Shown: positions 53,823 through 63,427, counted from the first letter of the stretch. The stretch: DNA of 64,000 nt from Thermoproteota archaeon (GCA_030549835.1 JAUQQR010000002.1:16269-80268), one strand, 5' to 3'. Made by a program: numbers and translations. Notes: a model not told the origin generated them from the letters alone.

Positions 53823-54030
53823 GTTAAGACCAGATGATATAAGGAAGATGAGTAGAGAAGAAAGAGGTAGAATACTCAGAGAATATAGACTAGAGTTAAT
53901 TACATTAAGGCATAAGGCTAAAGTGGGAACATTAACCAACTCTGGTAGACTTAGAGAACTTAAACGTAATATAGCTAGGATATTAACCATAGATAGGGAA
54001 GAATCTAGAGGTGAAACTAGTGGAGATTAA
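53806..54030 (+). CDS. rpl29: Ribosomal protein L29
   Basis: MAPKHKLRPDDIRKMSREER and IARILTIDREESRG are L29-like. The frame opens at a TTG at 53788, but GTG 53806, directly behind GGAGGAGGAAG, gives the family N-terminus. Overlaps the S3 end by 17 bp and the next gene by 20 bp. 74 residues. Confidence 0.9.
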   Translation: MAPKHKLRPDDIRKMSREERGRILREYRLELITLRHKAKVGTLTNSGRLRELKRNIARILTIDREESRGETSGD

Positions 54031-54319
54031 GCCCGACAACATACTATGCCATGAACTTATAGGGTTAAAGGTTAAAATTAGTAGCTACCCAGACTTAAAC
54101 CTCTTAGGCTTAGAGGGAGTAATCTTGTGGGAGACAGCAAGAACCCTAGAAATCGAGTCTACTAGGGGGAGGAGAGTTAAGGTTCTTAAGCCTGGGCTAA
54201 TTCTACTAGTAGAATTGCCTACTGGTAAGTGGGTTAAAGTTAGAGGTGATGATATGCTTGGTAATCCATTTGATAGAGCTAAGAGAGCTTTGAGAGGTGA
54301 GTGTAGTGCCAGTTTTTAA
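54011..54319 (+). CDS. rnp1: RNase P protein component 1 (Rpp29)
   Basis: OB-fold-like protein of archaeal RNase P: HELIGLKVKISSYPDLNLLG, GVILWETARTLEIES and LPTGKWVKVRGDDMLGNPFD. 102 residues. Sits in the ribosomal operon between L29 and S17, its conserved place. GTG start inside the L29 reading frame. Confidence 0.9.
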   Translation: MKLVEIKPDNILCHELIGLKVKISSYPDLNLLGLEGVILWETARTLEIESTRGRRVKVLKPGLILLVELPTGKWVKVRGDDMLGNPFDRAKRALRGECSASF

Positions 54320-54647
54320 ACCTATTAAGATCCTTAAAATACCTGGAGTTGAGCCTCCTAAAGAGTCTTGCAACGATCTAGAATGCCCATGGCATGGTAC
54401 GCTAAGAGTTAGAGGTATAATATTAGAGGGTGTAGTATTAAAGGCTAAGGCTCATAAGATGGTTGTAGTAGGTCATGATTACCTAAAATATGATAGTAAG
54501 TATAAGAGGTATGAGAGGAGGCGTAAGAAGATTCATGCTAGGCTACCACCATGTATAAGAGTTGAGATTGGAGAGCACGTAGTTATTGGTGAGTGTAGAC
54601 CTTTAGCTAAGACTATTAAATTTGTAGTATTAGGTATTAAGAGGTGA
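54297..54647 (+). CDS. rps17: Ribosomal protein S17
   Basis: CNDLECPWHGTLRVRGIILEG and RRRKKIHARLPPC are archaeal S17 (S17p) marks; 116 residues. GTG 54297 or GTG 54306 start. It overlaps the rnp1 end by 23 bp. Its stop TGA is part of GAGGTGA, the ribosome site of L14. Confidence 0.93.
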   Translation: MSVVPVFKPIKILKIPGVEPPKESCNDLECPWHGTLRVRGIILEGVVLKAKAHKMVVVGHDYLKYDSKYKRYERRRKKIHARLPPCIRVEIGEHVVIGECRPLAKTIKFVVLGIKR

Positions 54648-54653
54648 CTATGT

Positions 54654-55076
54654 ATAGCTGGTAAGAGGAAGTATATACTAACAGCTCCTAGGATTAGAGT
54701 TAATACAGGCTTACAGGTAGGAAGCTATATAAGTGTAACTGATAATAGTGGAGCAAAAGAAATTATGATAATAAACGTTCCACTAATTAAGACAAGACTT
54801 AGAAGAGTCCCATTCGCTGGAGTAGGAGATCTAGTAGTAGCATCAGTTAAGAAAGGTACTCCACAGATGAGGAGACAAATAGTCTACGCTGTTATAGTCA
54901 GGCAAAAGAGACCTTTCAGGAGACCTGATGGAACATGGATCTCATTCGAGGATAATGCTGTAGTCCTCATAAATCCCGATGGGACACCTAGAGGGAGCGA
55001 GATTAGAGGACCTGTAGCTAGAGAAGCTGCCGAGAGATGGCCTAAAGTAGCGAAGCTAGCAACAATGATAATATAA
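54654..55076 (+). CDS. rpl14: Ribosomal protein L14, apparent ATA start
   Basis: Family blocks [40 protein letters not shown] and [20 protein letters not shown]. The first ATG in frame (54765) is in the middle of the protein, and no ATG/GTG/TTG occurs between the S17 stop and it. ATA-GCT at 54654 follows a perfect GAGGTGA by six bases and gives a normal archaeal N-terminus ([19 protein letters not shown]) and 140 residues. An ATG one base off frame at 54650 would need an indel, the rival explanation. Confidence 0.9.
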   Translation: MAGKRKYILTAPRIRVNTGLQVGSYISVTDNSGAKEIMIINVPLIKTRLRRVPFAGVGDLVVASVKKGTPQMRRQIVYAVIVRQKRPFRRPDGTWISFEDNAVVLINPDGTPRGSEIRGPVAREAAERWPKVAKLATMII

Positions 55077-55086
55077 GGTGGTTGCC

Positions 55087-55542
55087 ATGGCTAGGTTAAG
55101 GGAGAGCTCTCAACCTAGGAAACAGAGATTAGCATTATTTACTGCACCACTACATACCAGGCAAAAGCTTATGAGTGCCCCGTTAAGCCCTGAGCTTAGA
55201 GAAAAATATGGGGTTAAGAATCTACCTGTAAGGAAAGGCGATAAAGTTAGGATAATGAGGGGAGACTTTAAGGGCCATGAAGGTTCAATTGTTAAGGTTG
55301 ATCTCAGAAAACTTAGAATATATGTTGATGGAGTTACTATAAAGAAGCTTGATGGGACACCTAGGTTTGTACCTATACATCCATCAAAAGTCATGATTAT
55401 ATCTCTTGACTTAAAGGATAAGATGCGTAGAGAAATTATTGAGAGGAGAGCTAAAATGAAGATAGAGTTTGAAGGAGAAAAGGAAGTAGAGGAGAAGAGT
55501 GCTGGAACTGCGGAGAGTAGTGAAGTTAAGGGTGGTAGTTAA
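55087..55542 (+). CDS. rpl24: Ribosomal protein L24
   Basis: KOW protein: [21 protein letters not shown], then [12 protein letters not shown], with an archaeal N-terminus [20 protein letters not shown] and a Lys/Glu tail. Frame open from GTG 55078; ATG 55087 with AAGGTGG 5' is preferred. Stop overlaps the S4e ATG (TAATG). Confidence 0.94.
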   Translation: MARLRESSQPRKQRLALFTAPLHTRQKLMSAPLSPELREKYGVKNLPVRKGDKVRIMRGDFKGHEGSIVKVDLRKLRIYVDGVTIKKLDGTPRFVPIHPSKVMIISLDLKDKMRREIIERRAKMKIEFEGEKEVEEKSAGTAESSEVKGGS

Positions 55543-56303
55543 TGGTTAGGATGGGTGGTAGAAGACATTTAAAGGCTCTAGCAGCTCCAGAGTTCTGGCC
55601 TATACTTAGGAAGGAGTATAAGTGGACTGTAAAGCCCAGACCTGGACCGCATAGTGTAGAGTCTAGTATACCACTCCTACTTATAGTTAGGGATATATTA
55701 GGTTACGCTAAGACTGCAAGAGAGGCTAGGAGGCTTATAGCTGAAGGCAACTTTAAAGTTGACGGTATAGTTAGGAGAGATTACAAGTTCCCAGTAGGGT
55801 TTATGGATATAATTGAGGTTTTAAAGACTGGGGAGATTTATAGGTTTATACCTTACCCTGTCAAATATTTTAAACTACATCCTATATCTAGAGGTGAGGC
55901 TAATATTAAACCTTTAAGAATAGAAGATAAGACTATAGTTAAGGGAGGCCATATACAGCTTAACCTCTACAGTGGTAGAAATGTTTTAATTAGAGTAAGT
56001 GATCCTAAGAATCTGGTGGAGGATATTTATGAAACTCTCGGCACAATAGTTTTAATAGTCCCAGACTCTCAGATTAAATCCTATATTCCATTCGGTGAAG
56101 GCAAGATAGCTATAGTTATTGGTGGTAGAGCGGTAGGTAGAGTAGGAGTTATAAAGTCTATAGTTTGGGGGTGGAGGAGAGAGTCTACAGTAGTTACACT
56201 TGAAGATGCTAGGGGTAATATGTTTCAGACAAGTCTAAACTACATATACATTATTGGTGATAAGGAACCTGTAATCTCTCTACCTGAAGGTGCATGGAAA
56301 TGA
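55542..56303 (+). CDS. rps4e: Ribosomal protein S4e
   Basis: S4e: GGRRHLKALAAPEFWPI, S4-like RNA-binding domain (TAREARRLIAEGNFKVDG) and KOW-like C-domain (GKIAIVIGGRAVGRVG). 253 residues, normal. Overlaps the L5 start by 10 bp. Confidence 0.95.
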   Translation: MVRMGGRRHLKALAAPEFWPILRKEYKWTVKPRPGPHSVESSIPLLLIVRDILGYAKTAREARRLIAEGNFKVDGIVRRDYKFPVGFMDIIEVLKTGEIYRFIPYPVKYFKLHPISRGEANIKPLRIEDKTIVKGGHIQLNLYSGRNVLIRVSDPKNLVEDIYETLGTIVLIVPDSQIKSYIPFGEGKIAIVIGGRAVGRVGVIKSIVWGWRRESTVVTLEDARGNMFQTSLNYIYIIGDKEPVISLPEGAWK

Positions 56304-56863
56304 CCTCGCCAATCCTAGATCCTACTTTAGTTGAATCTATACTCGAGGAGTGGAAAAAGAAGCCTATGAGAAAGCCTAGAATAGTTAAGGTAGTCTTAAA
56401 TATTGGTGTAGGACAGAGTGGTGAGAGGCTAGCTAAGGCTATGAAAGTCCTAGAAATAATAACTGGGAGAAAGCCAGCCCCTAGGAGGGCTAAGAAGACT
56501 GAGAGAGCATTCGGGTTTAAGAGAGGAGAGACTATAGGTGCTATTGTAACTCTTAGAGGTGAAGAGGCTATAAGTACATTGAAGAGATTACTAGAAGCTG
56601 TCGGTTATAGAATTAAAGCTTCAAGCATAGACCAGTATGGTAATGTCTGCTTCGGCATACAAGAGCATATCCAAATACCTGGTATTAGGTATGATCCAGA
56701 GATTGGTATTTTTGGTTTAGACGTATGTATATCAATACAGAGACCAGGACATAGAGTGGCTTTAAGACGGAGAGCTAGGTCAAGAATACCTAAGAGACAT
56801 AGAGTAACTAGAGAGGAAACAATGGTCTTATTAACTCAGACTCTTGGAGTAACATTCATGTAG
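56294..56863 (+). CDS. rpl5: Ribosomal protein L5
   Basis: MRKPRIVKVVLNIGVGQSGE, GRKPAPRRAKKTERAFGFKR and FGIQEHIQIPGIRYDPEIGI are L5 marks; binds 5S rRNA. 189 residues. ATG start with ATG again at codon 3. Confidence 0.95.
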   Translation: MEMTSPILDPTLVESILEEWKKKPMRKPRIVKVVLNIGVGQSGERLAKAMKVLEIITGRKPAPRRAKKTERAFGFKRGETIGAIVTLRGEEAISTLKRLLEAVGYRIKASSIDQYGNVCFGIQEHIQIPGIRYDPEIGIFGLDVCISIQRPGHRVALRRRARSRIPKRHRVTREETMVLLTQTLGVTFM

Positions 56864-56874
56864 AGGGGTAGAGT

Positions 56875-57039
56875 GTGGGTAAATTTAAACCCGTAAAACC
56901 CAAAACAATAGGTAGAGGAGCCCAGAAATGTCAGAGATGTGGTAGTAGAGATGCAGTCATACAAAAATACAATCTATACTTATGCAGACAATGCTTTAGA
57001 GAAATAGCATATACAATGGGCTTCAAGAAATACTCCTAA
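56875..57039 (+). CDS. rps14: Ribosomal protein S14, zinc form
   Basis: A 54-residue gene: [17 protein letters not shown], then zinc site CQRC..CRQC and [17 protein letters not shown] start at 56875 in TAGAGTGTGGGT; it lies in its conserved place between L5 and S8. All four zinc cysteines are present. Confidence 0.93.
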   Translation: MGKFKPVKPKTIGRGAQKCQRCGSRDAVIQKYNLYLCRQCFREIAYTMGFKKYS

Positions 57040-57055
57040 GTGGGGGGTTAGAATA

Positions 57056-57457
57056 ATGGTAATGCTAGATACATTAGCAAATGCGTTAGCAACAATTAAG
57101 AATAATGAAATGAGAGGAAATAGAGAAGCAATAATAACACCAGCCTCAAAACTAATAGCAGAAGTACTAAGAGTAATGCAGAGAGAAGGCTACATAGGAG
57201 AATTCGTATACATAGACGACGGAAGACAAGGAAAATTCAGAGTACAACTACTTGGAAGAATAAACAACTGTGGAGTAATAAAACCAAGAACACCAATAAA
57301 ATACAGAGAACTATTAAAACTACCAGAACACCTAAGAAAATACCTAGTAAGTAAAGACATAGGAACACTAATACTAACAACAAATAAAGGAATACTAACA
57401 CACAAAGAAGCAATAGAAAAGAAAATAGGAGGAATACTAATAGCCTACGTATACTAA
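57056..57457 (+). CDS. rps8: Ribosomal protein S8
   Basis: [37 protein letters not shown] and [20 protein letters not shown]; 133 residues. Codon use shifts to A-rich third bases here (CAA, ACA, AAA). ATG start behind GGGGGGTTAG. The gene run stops after S8; L6-L32e-L19e, usual next in archaea, are not found in this window. Confidence 0.95.
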   Translation: MVMLDTLANALATIKNNEMRGNREAIITPASKLIAEVLRVMQREGYIGEFVYIDDGRQGKFRVQLLGRINNCGVIKPRTPIKYRELLKLPEHLRKYLVSKDIGTLILTTNKGILTHKEAIEKKIGGILIAYVY

Positions 57458-57526
57458 AACCTTAAAAACGAATACCCACATAAAACCCACCCTAACCCCT
57501 TATAAACTCTACAAACCAACATAATG

Positions 57527-57831
57527 TAAGTGGCGGGTATGCCTGAAGCATCCGCGCGGGTATACTACACCCAACTCAGAGTAATGCATGTATAGTAATG
57601 AGTTGAATAAGGATAAGATACAGATAACATAAATAAACCGTAAAGCTCCGAAAGAGCCAAACCTGAGGGCACCCCCCTCAGGGAAAGGCTCTGTCCGGGG
57701 CATTACGGTTTATTTATGTTATCTGTATCTTATCCTTATTCAACTCATTACTATACATGCATTACTCTACCGGGCCCGGGAGTTGGGTGTAGTATATTTC
57801 CAGGAAGTGTTTCAGGCATACCCGCCACTTA
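57527..57831. repeat. 305-bp fold-back element with 66-bp perfect inverted repeat
   Basis: Arms in three steps: 57527-57547 with 57811-57831 (21 bp, perfect), 57560-57576 with 57780-57797 (17 bp), and 57578-57643 with 57703-57768 (66 bp, perfect). The centre folds further: GCTCCG/CGGGGC, GAGCC/GGCTC and CCTGAGGG/CCCTCAGG. Only small interior loops break the stem (11 extra bases ACCGGGCCCGG on the right; a 12-13 base loop near the base). It lies between the convergent rps8 and permease genes, and a TTATAAAC TATA-like box at 57500 is about 25 bp before its left end. Stable RNA gene, fold-back transposon or bidirectional terminator. Confidence 0.85.
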
Positions 57832-57853
57832 TGTTTCTTAGTTTATGTTTATT

Positions 57854-59161
57854 CTAGTTGTATATTGTTTGGAATAGTATTAGTGTTATTATATAGTGTA
57901 TTAGTAGTGATGTTATTGTGAATGGTACTGTTACTTTCATCCACTCTTTCCACGATGCTCTTCCTTTCTCTTTCTCTGCTAAGATTAGTGATAGGTAGAG
58001 GGCTGGTGCTCCTGCTATTGTTGCGTTACTGCCTAGTGTTCCAGACCATACTACTGCCCAGTATAGGGGCCATGGGTCTATTCCTGTTGTCTGGGCTATA
58101 TCTCTTATTGTAAGTAGCATTATCAGTATTATGGCGTCATGTTCAATTACTGTTGATAGTAGTGCTACTAGCCAGTATATTATGGTATATGATATTATTA
58201 GATCTCCTGCTATGTAGTCTACTAGTATGTATGATATTTCACTTAGTACACCTCCCTTTTTTAGTCCTCCAACTAGGCTGAATAGTGTTGCGTAGAATAT
58301 GATTACTCTCCATTCTAGATCTCTTATTATCTCTTCGAATGATGGTATATCTTCTCTCTTAGTTCTTACTTTTATGAGCTCTATTATTGAAGCTACAGTT
58401 ATAGCTACTGATACTGCTATAGCTCCTAGCTCTACCCCTAGTATTGGTCTTATAGAGGCTAGTGTAATGAATGCTATGAATCCTACTATTGCAATATAAG
58501 CTACTATCTTGTTATACTTAACTTCTCCTCTAAACAACTCGCTATACCTTATGGAGCTATCTCCTCTAAACCAGAATCTATAGAATACTAGTAGTGTAAG
58601 AATAAATGATATTGTTAGGAGTATAAAGCTACCTGGCATCCCCCTAAACCATATAAAGTCTAGGAACTCGGCTCCAGCAACACTATGTAGTAGCTGTGGT
58701 GGTAGATCTCCTAGTAGTAGAGCTGTCCCCATATAGTTAGCTGCCAAGCCAATAATCATAGATGTTACTAGGGGATCCCGTCTCGCAGCTATAGCTGCTC
58801 TAACAGCTAATCCTCCCAAGAGTAGTATAACAAGGACATTATCAAGAAACATTGTTATAAATGAAGCTATAAGAGTTAAACATAGTAGTAGAGTAGAGTA
58901 TGAGCCAACATTCCTAGAGACATAATAGACGATATACTCGGGAAGCCCAGACTTAGAAAGATACCCTGAGAGAATCCATGCACCAAAAAGTATCATCATA
59001 ACATTCCAGTCTATAGCTTTAAAGGCATCAACGAAAGAGTAGTTAGGAGATAATACTATCATAGCTATTAAGCCAGCAAAAGCTATTAGAGAGCGCTCAA
59101 ACGGCATAAATATAACAGTAAATATAGTTAAAATAAATACAATCAAAATAACTAGATCCAC
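57854..59161 (-). CDS. SLC13/ArsB-type ion permease
   Basis: 435 residues with about twelve membrane helices; FLDNVLVILLLGG and the second-half STVIEHDAIILIMLL plus NATIAGAPALYLSLIL fit the paired re-entrant motifs of the ion-transporter superfamily (ArsB, NhaD, SLC13). Substrate (arsenite, sodium/proton or dicarboxylate/anion) cannot be decided. ATG start. Confidence 0.8.
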   Translation of the reverse strand: MDLVILIVFILTIFTVIFMPFERSLIAFAGLIAMIVLSPNYSFVDAFKAIDWNVMMILFGAWILSGYLSKSGLPEYIVYYVSRNVGSYSTLLLCLTLIASFITMFLDNVLVILLLGGLAVRAAIAARRDPLVTSMIIGLAANYMGTALLLGDLPPQLLHSVAGAEFLDFIWFRGMPGSFILLTISFILTLLVFYRFWFRGDSSIRYSELFRGEVKYNKIVAYIAIVGFIAFITLASIRPILGVELGAIAVSVAITVASIIELIKVRTKREDIPSFEEIIRDLEWRVIIFYATLFSLVGGLKKGGVLSEISYILVDYIAGDLIISYTIIYWLVALLSTVIEHDAIILIMLLTIRDIAQTTGIDPWPLYWAVVWSGTLGSNATIAGAPALYLSLILAEKEKGRASWKEWMKVTVPFTITSLLIHYIITLILFQTIYN

Positions 59162-59414
59162 CTACAGCACCCATCATTAAAATATGCATAAAACCTATAG
59201 GCTTAACCGTGCATTATATAACGTGATTAAAGTAGGAGAAGCGCACATACAACGAGAGACAACTAAAATAGCCTCATACCCCAGTAACTCCAGTAGAGAT
59301 ATGATAATATATAATCAGCTAGTAAATAGCTGAAGAACTCAGAATAGTTGCCTTAAGCTCTAGGTAATTGAATAGATAAAAGCTAGGATTCATTAATCGT
59401 AGAGAGGGTAGTTT

Positions 59415-59960
59415 ATGGTTGTAGTAGAGGAAGTTATAATTCTCATAGTCATAGTATTTGCTTTATGGTATTTTATAGGCTCAATTATAGGTAGGAGGAT
59501 TATGAGGAGAACTATTAAGAGCTGTATAGATAGAGGAGGCAGTCTTAGGCTACTTACATCGAGCTCCTCCTTAGTAGAATATAAGGGTGATGATAAATAC
59601 TATTACCTAGGTCTATATGTTGACTGGTTACCATTTGATAATATAATAAATTTACCGTTAAGACTACTAACTAGGCCTAGACCACTAGTTATAATAAAAG
59701 CAGAGCCTAAGAAGAAGATTCAAGGATATCTACACTTAATAGTAGAGCCTAGAGGTAAAGCTTTAAAAGGAGAGTACTCTATTAAATACCATAATATGTC
59801 TAAAGAGAGAGCTAGTAAGATATTAGATGAAGCATCTAAGAGGGGATTCGAGAAAGTCGTAATAGGCGATAAACCGAATATAACTATAATAACTGTACTA
59901 AGAGATGATTGCGCAACCTTATTAGAGAGAGTTAGGGAATTCACTGATGCAATAAGCTAG
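59415..59960 (+). CDS. Membrane-anchored hypothetical protein
   Basis: 181 residues: one N-terminal membrane helix (about 5-24), then GRRIMRRTIKSCIDRGGSLR, a soluble part with strands and a helix (SKERASKILDEASKRGFEKV). No known motif. ATG start. It lies 86 bp before cstA on the same strand; a link to it is not shown. Confidence 0.55.
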   Translation: MVVVEEVIILIVIVFALWYFIGSIIGRRIMRRTIKSCIDRGGSLRLLTSSSSLVEYKGDDKYYYLGLYVDWLPFDNIINLPLRLLTRPRPLVIIKAEPKKKIQGYLHLIVEPRGKALKGEYSIKYHNMSKERASKILDEASKRGFEKVVIGDKPNITIITVLRDDCATLLERVREFTDAIS

Positions 59961-60046
59961 CATCTACAAATAGTGTATATATACTAAAGTTTATAAGGAG
60001 GGAGAATACTCTTTATGAAGTGACTATATAAGGTGGTGTAACAACT

Positions 60047-61819
60047 ATGGTCCTAGATACTCCAGCCTTATATATACTACTAGGCTTAATAGTATATAGT
60101 ATAGCTTACCTCTACTACTCTAAGTATGTTGATAGAAATATATGGCAATCTGACCCTACGAGACCTACCCCAGCTAAACTATACTTTGATGGTGTTGAAT
60201 ACTTCCCAGTAAGTAAATATGTTCTATATGGTTACCAGTTTAAGAGTGTAGCTGCACTAGGTCCTATAGTTGGCCCTATGATAGCCGTCCACTTTTATGG
60301 GTGGCTTCCAGCATTACTATGGCTTATTATTGGGAACTTCTTTATAGGCTGGGTTCAAGACTATTCTGCAATGATGATGTCTGTTAGGAGAGAAGGTAGA
60401 TCAATGGGACCTATAGTCTATGAGCTTCTAGGTGGAAGGGCTAGAGTAATACTATTAACATACCTGGTATTTTATCTTATTATAATAGGTGCCGTATTCG
60501 CGTGGGTTATAATATCAATAATCAACGGTGTACCTGGAGTATTCATACCTATAATCGTAATACTTATAACAGGCTACATATTCGGCCATATGGTCTTCAG
60601 GTTGAAGATGAGTGTTGTAACAGCTACACTAGTAGCCCTCATTCTAGTATTCGCTGGCATAATAATAGTTACAGCTGTCCAATCTCTTAGAATCCCACCA
60701 ACTAACTTCCTGGATCCAGGCCTCATAGGTACTCAGCCGGCAAGCTGGACTGTACTCTTCTGGCTTATAGTATTAGGTGTTATATACTATCTAGCAGCTA
60801 CTACGCCAATGATTAGATGGCTCTTACCAACAGTATATGTAGCCTATCTCCCAGCTATAATTGCTCTAGCAATTGTTATAATTGCTGCACTATTATCCTT
60901 CATAACTGGAGTAAAAATAGATCCCACAAGGCAAGCTTTCGTTGGAGGGGCATATTTCGACCCTATAAAGTATCCAACGACTGGACCACTATGGCCTATG
61001 CTATTCGTTACTATTGCATGTGGAGCTATATCTGGATGGCATAGCCTCATAAGTACTGGGCTTTCATCTAAACAGTTAGAATTCGAGACTGACGCTAGGC
61101 CCGTAGGTGGTGGTGCAATGATAACCGAAGGTATAGTAGGCTTATCTAGTGTAGCAGCTATAATGGTTGTAGCTGCAGCAGCACCCCCACCTGCAGGCGC
61201 GCCTGTCCCATTAGATTATCCTAGGGGGGCGGCGGCGCTTGTAAATGCTCTAATACCTCTAGGAGTGGATAATTGGCTCTTCTTCTACGCTATATTCGTA
61301 ACAATCATGGGTCTCATAACTAGTATGTTATTTGTAAGAGTTTTCAGGATGGTTGCTGCGGAATTATTCCCTACTCCATTTAACCATTATCTAGTATCTC
61401 CACTTATATGGATAGCTCTTATAAGTTTCCTAGCGTGGCTTGGTAGCTGGACTAATCTATGGCTATACTTTGGTGGCACAAACCAGCTACTTGCAGGACT
61501 AGCTTTAATGCTAGTAGCAGTATTTCTTGCTAGTCAGAAGAGACCTACATGGTATGTTTTCTGGCCAGGTGCTTTCATGATAGTTACAACCCTATCAGCA
61601 ATATTATGGGAAACGTACGTCTACGCTTCTCACCTAATGCAGGGTAAGTATTTAGCGCCTCAAGCTCCTGTAGTTGATAAGTTTGGAGCTACTCTAGTGA
61701 ACATTACTAATCTATTCTCAGCAGTATTTGGTATAATACTATTTATATTAGGCCTAGTAATGGCTTACTATCTGTTCTCAGGCTACTTCAAGTATAGAGG
61801 TCAATCATCTCAGAGTTAA
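60047..61819 (+). CDS. cstA: CstA carbon-starvation (pyruvate/peptide) transporter
   Basis: 590 residues with about 16 membrane helices. CstA signatures: YSKYVDRNIWQSDPTRPTPA, VGPMIAVHFYGWLPALLW, GNFFIGWVQDYSAMMMSVRR, GAISGWHSLISTGLSSKQLE and LYFGGTNQLLAGLALMLVAV. Takes up pyruvate or peptides in bacteria; role in archaea not known. ATG start after GGTGGTG. Confidence 0.9.
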   Translation: MVLDTPALYILLGLIVYSIAYLYYSKYVDRNIWQSDPTRPTPAKLYFDGVEYFPVSKYVLYGYQFKSVAALGPIVGPMIAVHFYGWLPALLWLIIGNFFIGWVQDYSAMMMSVRREGRSMGPIVYELLGGRARVILLTYLVFYLIIIGAVFAWVIISIINGVPGVFIPIIVILITGYIFGHMVFRLKMSVVTATLVALILVFAGIIIVTAVQSLRIPPTNFLDPGLIGTQPASWTVLFWLIVLGVIYYLAATTPMIRWLLPTVYVAYLPAIIALAIVIIAALLSFITGVKIDPTRQAFVGGAYFDPIKYPTTGPLWPMLFVTIACGAISGWHSLISTGLSSKQLEFETDARPVGGGAMITEGIVGLSSVAAIMVVAAAAPPPAGAPVPLDYPRGAAALVNALIPLGVDNWLFFYAIFVTIMGLITSMLFVRVFRMVAAELFPTPFNHYLVSPLIWIALISFLAWLGSWTNLWLYFGGTNQLLAGLALMLVAVFLASQKRPTWYVFWPGAFMIVTTLSAILWETYVYASHLMQGKYLAPQAPVVDKFGATLVNITNLFSAVFGIILFILGLVMAYYLFSGYFKYRGQSSQS

Positions 61820-62102
61820 CATACCTATACTCTTTTCTTCTCTTTTCTCTCATTACTTTATGAGCCCTCCTAGGTGTGCGGTGAAGCTCTATAAGCTTAA
61901 CTTCACGTAGCATATACTAGTATTTGAGAAGCCCACATAATAAAAGGCTCTATATAGGGCTCTAAGGTAACTTAGAGCTACTATAATCAAGATTACTGCA
62001 AAATACTCTAAGGAGATCTCAGTAAACTCAACGCTAGGGCATTTACTCACCTTCTCCCTAATATACTTATATTTATAAGTCTCCAATAAGCTCAAATTAG
62101 TT

Positions 62103-62393
62103 ATGGTGTTTACGTTGTCTAAAGGTGGGAAGGGGTTTCTTAGTAAGATTAAGGATGCTCTAAGTGAAGCTGTTTATGGTATAGCTCTTCATGGTCAAGT
62201 ATCAGCGATTAAGAGAATGAAGATGTATACTGAGTATCTTTTCATGTTAATGACTGTTGGTGATATGTTGGGTATCCCCTTAGTTCCTCCCTATTATACT
62301 TTAAGGCTGCTGCCATATATGGTTCCTAATATTAAAAGTTGGAAGCTTAGGATGCTTAGAGAGAGGGATGTAACAGATATTATAACTGGGTGA
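62103..62393 (+). CDS. Small protein preceding the tandem ArsA genes
   Basis: 96 residues, helical, with SKIKDALSEAVYGIALHGQV and MYTEYLFMLMTVGDMLGIPL; conserved-looking hydrophobic C-terminal half. No motif known to me. Its stop overlaps the start of the first ArsA-like gene (GTGA), so the three genes form an operon. Confidence 0.55.
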   Translation: MVFTLSKGGKGFLSKIKDALSEAVYGIALHGQVSAIKRMKMYTEYLFMLMTVGDMLGIPLVPPYYTLRLLPYMVPNIKSWKLRMLRERDVTDIITG

Positions 62394-63427
62394 AGGTTTT
62401 GTCTAAGACAGGTTTTAAGTATTTGTTTGATAAAATGCCAGATCTTAGAATTGTAATATTTGCTGGTAAGGGTGGGTTAGGTAAGACTACCTCAAGTGCT
62501 AGTTTGAGCTATAAACTTTCAACATTAGGTAAGAGAGTTTTATGCTTCTCTACAGACCCGCAGGCTTCTCTAAGTGATATTTTTGAGAGGAATCTCTTTG
62601 GTAAGGGTGAGATTGAGATAACTAGGAATCTCTATGTTCTAGAAATAGATGCTGATAAGAAGATACATGAGTATGTTGAGTCTATTAGGAGGAAGATTAA
62701 GGATATGTATAAGATTGATGAGATACCGAGAGAAGTAGAGGATTATATTGAGTCTGCAGTTGCAGAGCCTGCTATGTATGAGTCCGCAGTATATGATGCG
62801 ATGGTTGATGTTGTTGCTGAGGGTAGGTACGACTACTATATTTTCGATATGCCCCCATTCGGTCACGGTATAAGAATGGTGGCTATGGCTGATATACTCA
62901 GTAGGTGGATAGATAAGATATTTGAGGCTAGGAGGGAGGCTTTAGAGTTGGAGGCTGCAGCAGCTAGACTTAAGGGGGAGAAGCTCTTAGAGTATGAAGA
63001 TCAAATGATGAAAGAGCTTGAATATGTTAGAGATAGGATTTTAAGCTTTAGTAGACTCATATCAGATGATAAGAGGACTGCTTTCATAATGGTTTTAATA
63101 CCTGAGAGGATGGCTATACTGGATACTGAGAAAGCTATTGAAATGTTTAAAGAACTAGGACTTAGAATGAGAGGCGTTGTAATTAACCAGGTCTACCCTC
63201 CATGGCTATTAGATGATCCAAGGGCTCCAGACTACTTGAAGAAGAGGATTGTAACCCAGAAACCTTATATTAGAGAGATTGTAGAGAGGTTTAGAGACTT
63301 AATAGTAGCTGTCATTCCAATGCAAAGCAGGGAACCTAAGGGTCTTGAAGCTATAAAGTTTATTGGAGATGAGCTCTGGAACTCTAGCATTGATATTAGC
63401 GTATTAGAAGCTTTGGGTGGCAGGTGA
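62390..63427 (+). CDS. ArsA/Get3-like ATPase, first of tandem pair
   Basis: Deviant P-loop GKGGLGKTT at about 26-34, CFSTDPQASLSDIF (switch I), YYIFDMPPFGHGIRM (switch II) and VVINQVYP (A loop). 345 residues, a full single-domain Get3/ArsA. No CxxC typical of eukaryotic Get3 and no arsenic genes nearby, so tail-anchored protein targeting is a better guess than arsenite export. GTG start. A second paralogue follows 5 bp on. Confidence 0.85.
   Translation: MKVLSKTGFKYLFDKMPDLRIVIFAGKGGLGKTTSSASLSYKLSTLGKRVLCFSTDPQASLSDIFERNLFGKGEIEITRNLYVLEIDADKKIHEYVESIRRKIKDMYKIDEIPREVEDYIESAVAEPAMYESAVYDAMVDVVAEGRYDYYIFDMPPFGHGIRMVAMADILSRWIDKIFEARREALELEAAAARLKGEKLLEYEDQMMKELEYVRDRILSFSRLISDDKRTAFIMVLIPERMAILDTEKAIEMFKELGLRMRGVVINQVYPPWLLDDPRAPDYLKKRIVTQKPYIREIVERFRDLIVAVIPMQSREPKGLEAIKFIGDELWNSSIDISVLEALGGR

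Noticed and set aside
57509..57703. Minus-strand 64-codon frame inside the fold-back
   Set aside because: Falls wholly in the inverted repeat and its residues reflect the palindrome, not a protein.
57527..57831. SRP (7S) RNA or RNase P RNA
   Set aside because: The tip lacks the conserved SRP54-binding motif and no RNase P core was seen; a 66-bp perfect AT-rich stem is foreign to both.
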